A stretch of 64,000 nucleotides of DNA from CAWIHK01 sp963835935 (lineage in GTDB: Bacteria > Bacteroidota > Ignavibacteria > UBA10030 > CAVZMI01): assembly GCA_963835935.1 (NCBI GenBank), contig CAWIHK010000002.1, forward strand, positions 558,001 to 622,000, written 5' to 3'. The first letter of the stretch is position 1. Each line of letters opens with the position of its first letter. This document shows, in pieces, positions 17,446 through 25,954 of the stretch. Made by a program: the position numbers and the translations under genes. Below the pieces are notes generated by a model, which did not search any database, was not told the DNA's origin, and saw only the letters and a list, made by a program, of their open reading frames with translations.

Positions 17446-18636
17446 ATGACTTCGCGCAATATCCTTATCAAAACCGCGCTTCTTACTGCGGCAGTTATAA
17501 TAGTTGTTTCAATCCTGATTTACACACAGCTCCTTGTTGAACAATTACAGACAAAAGAAAAAACTGTCGCCCAACTTTATGCGCGTTCACTCGAATACGT
17601 TGCCTCCGCGCCGATAAACGGAGTCGATTACAGCTTTGTGTTCGACCAGATCATCCAATCGATCGATTTCCCAATGGTGATGACCGACGCTGACGATTCT
17701 CTTATTCTTCCATTGAAAAATAGCTCACGGAATATCGAAATCGATTCCTCACTATCCCCTGAGCGCGTGAAAATGAAAATTCAAAAGCTCATTACGCAAT
17801 TTGACCGTGAAAATACCCCGATCAAGGTTTTATATAAAGAATCGAAAGTGTTGAATTATATTCATTACGGCGAGTCTCCACTCGTCAAGAATCTGCGGCG
17901 GTTGCCGTACATTGAATTTGTAATTGCAGCGCTTTTTATTATTGTTGGATATATCGGATTCAATTTCATCAGAAGGAGTGAGCAGAGCAACATCTGGGTT
18001 GGAATGGCGAAGGAAACTGCTCATCAGCTCGGCACGCCGTTATCGAGCATCATGGGTTGGATCGAACTTCTGCAGCTCCATGCCGGCGAAACTCCGAAAA
18101 TTTTGGAAACTTTAGAGGAGATGAAAAACGACATAAACCGATTAAACAAAGTTGCGGCGAGATTTTCCAAAATCGGTTCTAAACCTGCGTTGAAAGAAGA
18201 ATCTATCTCCCTCACAATCGACAAAGTGATCCGATATTTTTCAAAACGTATCCCCCAGATGGGAAAAAACATTGCTCTCTCATTCAACATCATCGACGAT
18301 GTGAGCGTCCGTATCAACGCAGAATTATTCGAATGGGTTATCGAAAATCTCGTGAAGAACGCCTTGGACGCCATGAATGGTGTCGGTTCAATTACCATTA
18401 CTGCATTCGAAAAGAAGCGGGAAGTAATTATCGACGTAACCGATACGGGTAAAGGAATAGATTTAAAATACCGCAAGCGCATTTTCAGGCCCGGTTTCAG
18501 CACAAAACAACGAGGGTGGGGACTCGGCTTATCTCTTTCAAAAAGAATTATCGAACAATATCATAAGGGAAAACTTTTCGTGAAAGACAGCAAAATCGGG
18601 AAAGGTACGACGTTTAGAATCCGGTTGCCGAAGTAG
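17446..18636 (+). CDS. membrane sensor histidine kinase
   Basis: 396 residues. Two membrane helices (about 8-28 and 155-173) enclose a roughly 125-residue extracytoplasmic sensor with no recognised fold. There is no clear HAMP; the phospho-acceptor His follows directly (MAKETAHQLGTPLSSIMGW), then an HATPase domain with NLVKNALDAMNG, DTGKGID and GWGLGLSLSKRI. No response regulator is adjacent. It follows purA by 26 bp and ends at a strong terminator. Confidence 0.88.
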   Translation: MTSRNILIKTALLTAAVIIVVSILIYTQLLVEQLQTKEKTVAQLYARSLEYVASAPINGVDYSFVFDQIIQSIDFPMVMTDADDSLILPLKNSSRNIEIDSSLSPERVKMKIQKLITQFDRENTPIKVLYKESKVLNYIHYGESPLVKNLRRLPYIEFVIAALFIIVGYIGFNFIRRSEQSNIWVGMAKETAHQLGTPLSSIMGWIELLQLHAGETPKILETLEEMKNDINRLNKVAARFSKIGSKPALKEESISLTIDKVIRYFSKRIPQMGKNIALSFNIIDDVSVRINAELFEWVIENLVKNALDAMNGVGSITITAFEKKREVIIDVTDTGKGIDLKYRKRIFRPGFSTKQRGWGLGLSLSKRIIEQYHKGKLFVKDSKIGKGTTFRIRLPK

Positions 18637-18661
18637 TACAACAATCATAAGCAAAAAGTAA

Positions 18662-18689
18662 GGCACGAGTAACTCTCGTGCCTTTTTTT
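18662..18689 (+). terminator. intrinsic terminator after the histidine kinase
   Basis: GGCACGAG (18662-18669) and CTCGTGCC (18675-18682) form a perfect 8-bp stem with loop TAACT, followed by seven Ts. Confidence 0.95.
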
Positions 18690-18756
18690 ATTTCTGATTC
18701 CAATCGAAATTAGAGATTCATTTTTAATGCATTATTCTAAGACCATCATAATAATC

Positions 18757-19329
18757 TCATATCCCAAAGTTTTGATCCGCCGGTGGTTGTGGTGGCGGCA
18801 TGCTTGGCGGCATCGGCGGCATATAGGAAATCGGCGGTTGCTTCTTTCGGAACATCGAAAAACCGATTAGCCCTCCGAATAATCCGAAGATTGGATAGAT
18901 AATCAGTGCGCCGACAAACTTCAGAATAAACCTTCCTAAGGTCAGCCCTTCTTCAAATTGGCTTCCGAATTTTGAATGAAATTTGTCATAGAACTCCGGA
19001 GGTAAATTTCCAAATCTGTCTATGAATTTGTTGATCATCTCACCCGCAACATTTCCCAAAATCATTTGTATGACCGAAGAAAGAACCGAACCGATGACGG
19101 CGCCAAAAACACCGGCGAGCAATCCGAGTTGAATGCTATCCGATGAATCTAGCGGCATATTTTCGGGCAGCAAATTATTTTTATAAAAATAGACGGCCAT
19201 GAGACCACCGATCATTACATTTGCACAACAAAGACAATAAAGAAGATTCAGACCGGGTACTGCTGAGATAACTGCGATAATGATCCCTCCGTATAAAGCT
19301 GGAATAAATTTGTCAGGTTTTGTCGGCAT
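18757..19329 (-). CDS. membrane protein with proline-rich tail, unknown function
   Basis: 190 residues from ATG 19329, which has AAGGAGA upstream; ATG 19371 lies inside the previous gene. Four hydrophobic segments, one glycine-rich (GLLAGVFGAVIGSVLSS), and a C-terminal tail of P-M-P repeats (PPMPPSMPPPQPP). An LLYCLCC segment lies in the first half. I do not recognise the family. It overlaps the DUF2085 gene by 17 bp and is last in a four-gene run with an ABC exporter. Confidence 0.7.
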   Translation of the reverse strand: MPTKPDKFIPALYGGIIIAVISAVPGLNLLYCLCCANVMIGGLMAVYFYKNNLLPENMPLDSSDSIQLGLLAGVFGAVIGSVLSSVIQMILGNVAGEMINKFIDRFGNLPPEFYDKFHSKFGSQFEEGLTLGRFILKFVGALIIYPIFGLFGGLIGFSMFRKKQPPISYMPPMPPSMPPPQPPADQNFGI

Positions 19330-19798
19330 GGATTCTCCTTTGAAAAAGTGTGATTGTAGATAGCGCTTCAAGAAACAATGGAGTAACTACAAATGCAATT
19401 GTAAAACCAAGAACGCCACCGGTGATCAGTCGCGTTAAAAAAGTGCTCGAATACAACCCGCTTGTGTTCAACATTACATCGACAAACATCGGCACTGCAG
19501 CCATGAACAACCAAATCCGCGATGTCTGTCGAGATGATTGCAATGAATATAAAAATGGATAAGCCACCAAGCCAAGCATGAATCCGCCATACAATCCGGT
19601 GCAACGACTGCAAACCGCCAGTTTATGTCCGGCAATATGAAAAGAACGCCCGTCAATTTGATGGCAAATCTTACCATAGAATATATAGATCAACGACGCA
19701 TCGATGTGGAAAGATTCCAACACAGCGGGAAGAATAATTCCCGTGCACCACACAAGCGCGCCGATCATGAGGATAGAATATGAAGTAGATTGTTTCAT
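19313..19798 (-). CDS. DUF2085 membrane protein
   Basis: 161 residues from MKQSTSYSIL at 19798; the longer frame from 19879 begins in a Cys-rich non-family stretch. The DUF2085 signature is plain: CHQIDGRSFHIAGHKLAVCSRC (here split as CHQ, RSF and CSRCTGLYGG), where the Cys and His residues may bind metal. Four hydrophobic segments. Function unknown. Located between the ABC permease and the preceding membrane gene. Confidence 0.8.
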   Translation of the reverse strand: MKQSTSYSILMIGALVWCTGIILPAVLESFHIDASLIYIFYGKICHQIDGRSFHIAGHKLAVCSRCTGLYGGFMLGLVAYPFLYSLQSSRQTSRIWLFMAAVPMFVDVMLNTSGLYSSTFLTRLITGGVLGFTIAFVVTPLFLEALSTITLFQRRIHADKT

Positions 19799-19889
19799 AT
19801 TGAAAGTAAAGTAGAAGAAATAAAAACCATAATCAAGAAGAGGGTTGCATAAACAATTCGATAAACCGGCAGTATGCATTTCTCTTCCA

Positions 19890-20696
19890 TCACAACATCA
19901 ATCTTAATATTCCATTTCGCAACCTGACCTTAAAGGCATGGAATAAAAACAATCCGGCAAGTACGGTGTACAAACAATCGAGTCCCAATCCGATCCAGAA
20001 ATTCGTCCAGTTCATGCCGCCTGTCGATAAAACATAGCGCCCCGATTCGAAAATATACGTCATCGGAAGCGCACGGGAAATTAACTGTGCCCACGAAGGA
20101 AGAATTGAAACCGGATAATAAATAGCCGAAAACGGGAGAAGGATCATGCCAAACGACCATGCAAGCGCTTGAATGCGCATGCCAAAACGCATTATCAGCG
20201 CAGAAATTAATAATGCAATCCATGTGCCGGCAAGAACGAGCAGAAATACAAAAGGCACAAGGTAGATGCCGAATCGTAATATATTTACCTGGTACAAGAA
20301 GAAAGCCAGAATAGCGACGAGGCTTGCAGCAGAAAAGGCTTTAATGATTCCGACGATTATAGATGCAAAAATCCATTCCGAGAGTTTTAAGGGAGAACCG
20401 AAAATATTTATAAGATTCCTGCTCCACACATCATCCAATAATCCGAATGGAACGTCCGCACTAATCCTTAGAGTTATGAGCCAGAAGATGATTGCAGAAA
20501 CGATAGCGATAACAAAAAACTGAGCTGAACCATATCCTGATTGAGCGGCCAACGTTTTTTGGAAATAGACGCTTGTCATCCCCCACAACATCAAATCGAT
20601 TACCGGGAATAAAAATATTTCGGTGTATTTATCAAAGCTGTGTTTGAAGTTATACAAATGCCTGAGAACAATAGCGTAGATACGATGCAGCTTCAT
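19890..20696 (-). CDS. ABC-2 type transporter permease
   Basis: 268 residues with six hydrophobic segments and ABC-2 family character (ALPMTYIFESGRY near the end, GSPLKLSEWIFASI in the middle). It forms an exporter with the ATPase encoded directly upstream (4-bp overlap). Substrate not deducible from sequence. Confidence 0.85.
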   Translation of the reverse strand: MKLHRIYAIVLRHLYNFKHSFDKYTEIFLFPVIDLMLWGMTSVYFQKTLAAQSGYGSAQFFVIAIVSAIIFWLITLRISADVPFGLLDDVWSRNLINIFGSPLKLSEWIFASIIVGIIKAFSAASLVAILAFFLYQVNILRFGIYLVPFVFLLVLAGTWIALLISALIMRFGMRIQALAWSFGMILLPFSAIYYPVSILPSWAQLISRALPMTYIFESGRYVLSTGGMNWTNFWIGLGLDCLYTVLAGLFLFHAFKVRLRNGILRLML

Positions 20697-21607
20697 TCCG
20701 GTTTTCTCTGTACTGTTGATATAAAATAATCTTCGAGAGACGGTTTTTCTATACTGATCTCATCGTACACAATATCACGAGAGGCAAGCTCGCCTAAAAA
20801 ACGGGCCACCTGTTTTTCGAGAATATCGATAATTGCGTATTTTCCGTCGATTCTGAATGATAATCTTTTTTTCTTGCAATAATTCAGCAATTTATCCCGA
20901 TCCTTCAACACCAAAAGAGTAAGGTGAGAGATTCGAATTGTTCGAGCAAGATTGTTCGGAGTATCATTTGCTATGATTTTTCCTTGATTTATAAAAACGA
21001 CTCGATCACACACTTCCTCGACCTCTGACATGTTGTGTGATGTCATGATAATCGAAATATCCCATCTCTTTCGTTGGTCCAGTATGAAAGTTCGAACATA
21101 TTGAGCAACATCTGGATCCAGTGAGGCGGTCGGTTCGTCGAGCAATAATACTTCGGGATGATTCAAAAAAGCTTTTGCAAGGTTAAGTCGTGTGATTTGT
21201 CCCGCCGACAGTGAATCGATCGATTGGCGGAGCAACTCTGTGAGATCGAATAACTCCACAATTTCAGCGATCCTTTTTTTCCTCTCCTTGATCGGATAAA
21301 GGTACGAAAGTACGTTGAGATTTTCCTGCACAGTCAAGACCCAGGGGAGATTCACGTATGTAGACGAGAAGTTTATCCGATTGAGGATATACTCTCTGTG
21401 CTTCTGTAAGTCTTTATCGAAGAAATATATCTCGCCGGCAGTCGGTTCCATGACACCTAAGAGCATTTGCAGAGTTGTAGTTTTTCCAGCGCCGTTTGGT
21501 CCCAGCAGTCCGAGAATTTCTCCTTTTCCCAACGAAAAGGATATATTATCGACCGCGAGAATATTAGGAAATGATTTCGTAAGGTTTTTTATTGTCAAAA
21601 TGTTCAA
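20693..21607 (-). CDS. ABC transporter ATP-binding protein
   Basis: 304 residues. Walker A GPNGAGKTT, Q-loop TVQENLNVLSYL, signature LSAGQITRLNLAKAFL, Walker B VLLLDEPTASLDP, H-loop MTSHN. The C-terminal 80 residues are the extra domain usual in drug/polysaccharide-type ABC-2 exporters. First gene of a four-gene operon with its permease, a DUF2085 protein and another membrane protein. Confidence 0.93.
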   Translation of the reverse strand: MNILTIKNLTKSFPNILAVDNISFSLGKGEILGLLGPNGAGKTTTLQMLLGVMEPTAGEIYFFDKDLQKHREYILNRINFSSTYVNLPWVLTVQENLNVLSYLYPIKERKKRIAEIVELFDLTELLRQSIDSLSAGQITRLNLAKAFLNHPEVLLLDEPTASLDPDVAQYVRTFILDQRKRWDISIIMTSHNMSEVEEVCDRVVFINQGKIIANDTPNNLARTIRISHLTLLVLKDRDKLLNYCKKKRLSFRIDGKYAIIDILEKQVARFLGELASRDIVYDEISIEKPSLEDYFISTVQRKPE

Positions 21608-22330
21608 GTTGAAGCGTTCCTACATATATTTCGAAATTGAGCAATGTTTAAGGTAGAAAAATTTTTTGAGATGGGCAAATAAAATACAATAAGTCAAAGA
21701 AACATTTTGGCCTGATCTTCTAAGAAAAATTATTGAAGAAAATCGGGAAGGATTCTATTTTTTAATAATTTGATCTCTTATATCTCTTCAAATTGAACAG
21801 CATATTGAATCTCGTCCTAAATCTCGATCTTTCCCTCATCTCCTTCTCCTGATTCCAACAGCTATCCTCCGTACTATAACGCATTTGATATCCACCCTTT
21901 TCCCCCATACTTTCTCTTTTCGATGCCTATTATTCTCTTTGTGGCTAATATTATTATTCTCTCCACTGTCTTCGCTTATTTTCATTTCTTAGATATCCCT
22001 TTAATTCATTATTTTTTGATAGATATTCCGCATGATAAGGCTACGAGTGGCATAGTTTTTGGGTTATTCATTGCAAATACATAAAGCCGTTTGTAGTCGT
22101 ATTTCGATAAACGGATCAAGCGTACTTGAAAGTTTCTAATAGCCGACGATTTTCGTGGGCGACTTATAGTAATTAACTTTCAAGCTAGTCTAGTTGGTGA
22201 AAGTGATGGCCAATTATTTATAAACGCGAGAAAGTTCGGAATACATTAATTTTGGTTTTGTAAAGGTGAGAGATATTAATTCAAATTTTCTCTCTCCTTA
22301 AAAATCCGAGGCTGATTTTCATTTACAAAC
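21608..22330. other. long intergenic region between ABC exporter and flagellin
   Basis: About 720 bases without a convincing gene. The section 21780-21990 is pyrimidine-rich (many CTCTT/TTCTC runs). At 22262-22300 GGTGAGAGA and TTCTCTCTCC form an imperfect inverted repeat. A flagellin promoter must lie here or just downstream, but I found neither a sigma-28 nor a sigma-54 element with correct spacing. Confidence 0.5.
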
Positions 22331-22428
22331 AAGCATCGAGTGGGAAAAAACCACCAACATACCGATGCTTACAAGGATCTGAGAATTTTATAGATAGCTA
22401 ATTTAAAATAATCCACGAGGAGATATTT
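22331..22428 (+). promoter_or_regulatory. structured flagellin leader with a CsrA-like site
   Basis: AAGCATCG (22331-22338) pairs perfectly with CGATGCTT (22363-22370), with an inner GTGG/CCAC pair around an A-rich loop. Directly after the stem comes UUACAAGGAUCU (22369-22380), matching the CsrA/RsmA consensus RUACARGGAUGU at ten of twelve positions including the whole UACARGGAU core. The SD GAGGAG (22417-22422) is a second GGA, six bases before the start. In Bacillus CsrA represses flagellin translation through two such sites. Role here is inferred. Confidence 0.6.
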
Positions 22429-23259
22429 ATGGCACAGGGCTCAGGATTCCGGATAAACACCAACGTGGCGGCGTTAAATGCCTACAATGCATTGATGAAC
22501 ATCGACCAGCAGATGGGTACGCACCAGTTGGCTCTTGCATCCGGCAAGCGCATCAATTCAGTAGCTGATGATCCGGCAGGCTTCACCATTGCTACAAAAC
22601 TGCAAGCGCGTTCAAAAGGCATTGCAGAAGCGTTGAACAATGTCGGTGACGCGCAAAGCGTTTTATCGACAGCAGAAGGCGGTTTGCAGAATATCAGCGA
22701 CATTCTTGTCTCTATGAAGGAAAAGGTGACGCAGGCAACCAACGGATCGCTAGGCGAAACTGAATTGGAGGCTATCAACACGCAAGTTGCAGATCTAGCC
22801 GATGAAATCGATTCAATCATTGGCCAGACGACGTTCAACGGTCAGCAGTTGCTCGACAACAACTTTACCAATAAGACGTTTCAGATTGGTGCTGATTCTG
22901 CAGACACGTTGACATTCAGTTTGACTGCAACGATTACTTCGGCGGATCTTGGACTCAACAATCTCAGTACGGCAAACATTGGCTCTTCGACAACTCTTGC
23001 CAGTATCGATTCAGCGATCGATAGGGTTTCTTCACAGTTGCAGACAATTGGTTCATTGCTTGATCGGTTGCAATTCACTCAATCCAACCTGAGCATACAA
23101 GTGACGAACATGGACGCAGCTGCAAGTCAGATCGACGATGCTGATATGGCGAAGGAGCAGATGGATCTGACTAAACTGAATATCCTACAGCAAACCGCTG
23201 TAGCACAGTTGACTCAGGCGAATGCGGCTCCCAATATCGTAATGCAATTGTTCAGGTGA
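22429..23259 (+). CDS. flagellin
   Basis: 276 residues, a short flagellin of D0/D1 domains only. N-terminal signature INTNVAALNAYNAL, LASGKRINSVADDPAGF and QSVLSTAEGGLQNISDIL; C-terminal DADMAKEQMDLTKLNILQQ and an end in NIVMQLFR. Middle 60-70 residues are the variable part. It builds the flagellar filament. No other flagellar gene is nearby. GAGGAG lies six bases upstream of ATG. Confidence 0.97.
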   Translation: MAQGSGFRINTNVAALNAYNALMNIDQQMGTHQLALASGKRINSVADDPAGFTIATKLQARSKGIAEALNNVGDAQSVLSTAEGGLQNISDILVSMKEKVTQATNGSLGETELEAINTQVADLADEIDSIIGQTTFNGQQLLDNNFTNKTFQIGADSADTLTFSLTATITSADLGLNNLSTANIGSSTTLASIDSAIDRVSSQLQTIGSLLDRLQFTQSNLSIQVTNMDAAASQIDDADMAKEQMDLTKLNILQQTAVAQLTQANAAPNIVMQLFR

Positions 23260-23275
23260 GAGTAGAAAAGGTCAA

Positions 23276-23342
23276 AGAGGGGTTATCCAAAAAGAAAACA
23301 ATATTGACAAATACACTGACATTTCTTTTTGGCAGCCCCTCT
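23276..23342 (+). terminator. large two-part hairpin after flagellin
   Basis: AGAGGGG (23276-23282) pairs with CCCCTCT (23336-23342), and CCAAAAAGAAA (23287-23297) with TTTCTTTTTGG (23322-23332): 18 paired bases in two blocks, all perfect. No T-run follows, so it may be a factor-assisted terminator or an mRNA-stabilising 3' end rather than a classic intrinsic terminator. Confidence 0.7.
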
Positions 23343-23629
23343 GGACCAGATGTTATGCGATCCTATTTTTATCAAATGGCATTCTCAGAATAAGTAGATA
23401 ACTCTGAAAAAAATAATGACGGTAACCGCTATTGTTTTTCCCCCACACATCGGCACACGAAAATACTCCCAACAGTTTTTTGATGCATATCGTATAAAAT
23501 GAAAAGTGATTATTGTATTTACCGTATCCTTTAGATATAAGATGAATTAATACTTTCGATGTTGTATCTTTATTTAAAGAAGATTCAAGAAAAAATACAT
23601 GGAAGATGTTTAGAAATAAGGAAAAGTGT
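23343..23629. other. spacer without a recognised gene
   Basis: A/T-rich bases between the flagellin 3' hairpin and the DinB-like gene. No reading frame or structure I can support beyond the AAGGAA ribosome-binding site for the next gene. Confidence 0.4.
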
Positions 23630-24118
23630 ATGAAAACTAAAATCGAATTCCTGCGTTTGACTGCCGATCGGTTTGCGGAAGCATTTGACCGAACATTGAA
23701 GGCTGTCGATCAACTCGACGATCAGCAAATATGGTTTCGGCCGTCATCGCAATCGAACAGCGTGGGCATTATTCTTCAACATTTGATAGGAAATCTGAAT
23801 CAGTGGGTCCGTTCAGGAATTGGTGAAGTGGAATTCCATCGCAACCGCCCGGAAGAGTTTAAAGATTTTCAACACCCAACGAAAGATGACATCAGAGAAA
23901 AGTTCTCCAAATTGGGCAAACAAATTCAACAAGTCATTTCTCAAGTGTCGCCTGATTCTTTACATTCACCAAAACAAATCCAAAATACGGATGTGACGGT
24001 GATGTCGGCCTTTTACAAAGCAATCACTCATTGCGAGTTTCATGAAGGCCAGATTCTCTACATCGCAAAATTGATTCTCAATGAAAAATATATTGATGTA
24101 TGGGAGCCTAAAAAATGA
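23630..24118 (+). CDS. DinB/DUF1572-like protein
   Basis: 162 residues from MKTKIEFLRLTADRF at 23630, preceded by AAGGAA; ATG 23606 is less well placed. A four-helix DinB-superfamily pattern with the three spaced histidines expected for metal binding: QHLIGNLNQW, ITHCEFHEGQILYIAK near the C-terminus. Related proteins are metal-dependent thiol transferases or have no known role. It stands alone. Confidence 0.75.
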   Translation: MKTKIEFLRLTADRFAEAFDRTLKAVDQLDDQQIWFRPSSQSNSVGIILQHLIGNLNQWVRSGIGEVEFHRNRPEEFKDFQHPTKDDIREKFSKLGKQIQQVISQVSPDSLHSPKQIQNTDVTVMSAFYKAITHCEFHEGQILYIAKLILNEKYIDVWEPKK

Positions 24119-24197
24119 TGATTGAAGATTGATGAATAATAAATAGTAGAGTGTTGTTTAGAGCGGAGTTTTATTCGCGGGCAAAATAATTTCTCAG

Positions 24198-25052
24198 TCA
24201 TTTCTTTTCTTGAGCTGGCGCCATAAATGTCAGCTTCGCTAGAATAGCTAAGTGTGTGCTGATTCCTGAATCGAATGTCGACTTCTCATTGATGATAAAA
24301 TTCGAACTAGCCGGGAAAAGTATATATGAACAATTTTGCGCCGGTTGATCGGCCGGATATGATGCTATATCGGCGGCATTTGTATACGAATTAAGAAGAG
24401 TCTTTAGAAGCGGGCTATCCTGATCATCATAAAATGTGCCGCAGATAAACATTTTAAAGTCCTTAAATTCCTCTTCCAGATTTGTAAACGCATCTGCAAT
24501 TCGTACTTCATCCTCTTCACCGATTGCCTGATCGAGATGTGTCGAAAGTATAATAATTTTCGTCGCGCCTAGATCTATTGCGGCAAATAAAATTCCATGA
24601 TCGTTATTCCTCTTCAATGGAGGAAGCATCACATTTTCAGATTTTAAAATCGGCAACCGGCTTAAAATCGCATTGCCATGTTCGCCTAATTGCGGCAAAC
24701 GATTCGTGCCTACAACTAATTGAAATTCGATTAGTTTTGAAAGTTCTTTTACGTAGTTCGGCCGGACTGTCGTGATCGGGAGTGAAATATCCTCCAATGC
24801 TACAATATCTACATCCTGATTTTTGATGAAAGCCGACAGTTTTTTAAGTCCGCTGATGGAAGAAATATTTCTGCAACCGTTGAGATTCAACGATAATATT
24901 TTCACAGTGGAAACAGGTTTCAACTCCGCTTTCGACGGAGTTTTAATTTTTGATGTTTCTTTAGGGCCGCAGCTGGCAAAAAAAATTAGAAACAAGCTTA
25001 AAACACATACACTTCTTTTCAAATTCAATCTCTCACTTCTGAGTAAATGCAT
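24198..25052 (-). CDS. endo/exonuclease/phosphatase-fold lipoprotein with altered active site
   Basis: 284 residues. A signal peptide ends in a lipobox-like FFASC, so probably an envelope lipoprotein; a TTG at 25028 may be the true start, as ATG 25052 lies inside the preceding gene. The EEP fold is visible: ILSLNLNG, VDIVALEDI, GNAILSRLPIL, ILSTHLD. However the usual GDFN catalytic block reads CGTFYDD and the terminal SDH block reads GISTHL, so two catalytic aspartates appear replaced. Either a divergent enzyme or a non-catalytic family member. Last gene of the his-lys run. Confidence 0.65.
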   Translation of the reverse strand: MHLLRSERLNLKRSVCVLSLFLIFFASCGPKETSKIKTPSKAELKPVSTVKILSLNLNGCRNISSISGLKKLSAFIKNQDVDIVALEDISLPITTVRPNYVKELSKLIEFQLVVGTNRLPQLGEHGNAILSRLPILKSENVMLPPLKRNNDHGILFAAIDLGATKIIILSTHLDQAIGEEDEVRIADAFTNLEEEFKDFKMFICGTFYDDQDSPLLKTLLNSYTNAADIASYPADQPAQNCSYILFPASSNFIINEKSTFDSGISTHLAILAKLTFMAPAQEKK

Positions 25053-25953
25053 TATACAATTGCATCTGCCTTTTCATTAATTGCAATCCCTGCATTACAG
25101 GAGAAGCATTGACACCAAGCTCGGTACTGGCTTTTAAAGTCACAAATCCGGATTTTAGCGGCCGTGGCGCTGGTTGATGCAAGTCTGCGGTTGAAATTGG
25201 TATTATTAGTTTGTCATCTCCGCCAAACACCTTAGCAATACAGCGAGCAAAATCAAACCGGCTCATCAAATCCGGTCCGGCGACATTGTACACTCCGCTT
25301 CGATTCAATTCGACTGATTTGAGCACTGCAAACGCGAGGTCATCAACCAAGGTTGGATTTCCGATTTGATCGGCAACGATTCTGATTGGTTTTCCTTCAT
25401 GTAAATTAGCAGCAACCCAGAGAACAAAATTAGCACGAACGTTTCGGGCAACACCGTAGAGCACCATTGTCCGTAAAATCACATACGGTACGTCCCCGAC
25501 ATGCAATGCATTCTCACTCGCAAGTTTGGTTTTACCATAGTAACCGATCGGATTTGGCACATCCTCTTCTGTATATGGACCATGTTGACCGTCAAAAATA
25601 TAATCGGTAGAAATATGAACAACCCGCGTGTTCGATAGGTGCGCCGCAGCGGCAAGATTCTCAACACCTCCAACGTTCACCTTCCACGCTTTTTCTTTAT
25701 CACGTTCACAGCCATCGACGTCTGTATATGCCGCGGCGTTGAGAACGGCATCCGGATGAAACTCCTCGAATATATTCTTAACAGCGGTGCGAGAAGTGAT
25801 ATCCAGTTGTTTGTATTCTGTCTGCGACTCTTTGAAAAATGAAGCAGGCTCAAGATCCGCGAGTAATAATGTATATTCTGATTGACGAGCAAATGTTTCA
25901 ACCAGTTTTTGACCCAACAATCCGTGACAGCCGGTTATCAGAATGCGTTTCAT
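25033..25953 (-). CDS. RmlD-type NAD(P)-dependent sugar nucleotide reductase
   Basis: 306 residues of the short-chain reductase superfamily, dTDP-4-dehydrorhamnose reductase (RmlD) branch. Seen: Rossmann motif ITGCHGLLGQKL, DITSRTAV, NAAAYTDVDGCE, STDYIFDG and the catalytic YYGKTK. It reduces a 4-keto-sugar nucleotide in surface polysaccharide synthesis; no other rml genes are present, so the substrate is uncertain. Starts 1 bp after dapD. Confidence 0.85.
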   Translation of the reverse strand: MKRILITGCHGLLGQKLVETFARQSEYTLLLADLEPASFFKESQTEYKQLDITSRTAVKNIFEEFHPDAVLNAAAYTDVDGCERDKEKAWKVNVGGVENLAAAAHLSNTRVVHISTDYIFDGQHGPYTEEDVPNPIGYYGKTKLASENALHVGDVPYVILRTMVLYGVARNVRANFVLWVAANLHEGKPIRIVADQIGNPTLVDDLAFAVLKSVELNRSGVYNVAGPDLMSRFDFARCIAKVFGGDDKLIIPISTADLHQPAPRPLKSGFVTLKASTELGVNASPVMQGLQLMKRQMQLYNAFTQK

Positions 25954-25954
25954 G

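Noticed and set aside
22045..22065. sigma-54-like TGGCATA...TTGG before flagellin
   Set aside because: The -12 element has GG instead of the essential GC, and the site is about 370 bases from the gene.
22082..22112. sigma-28-like TAAA...TTCGATAA before flagellin
   Set aside because: Spacing is two bases too long, the -10 begins TTCG rather than GCCG, and it is more than 300 bases from the start.
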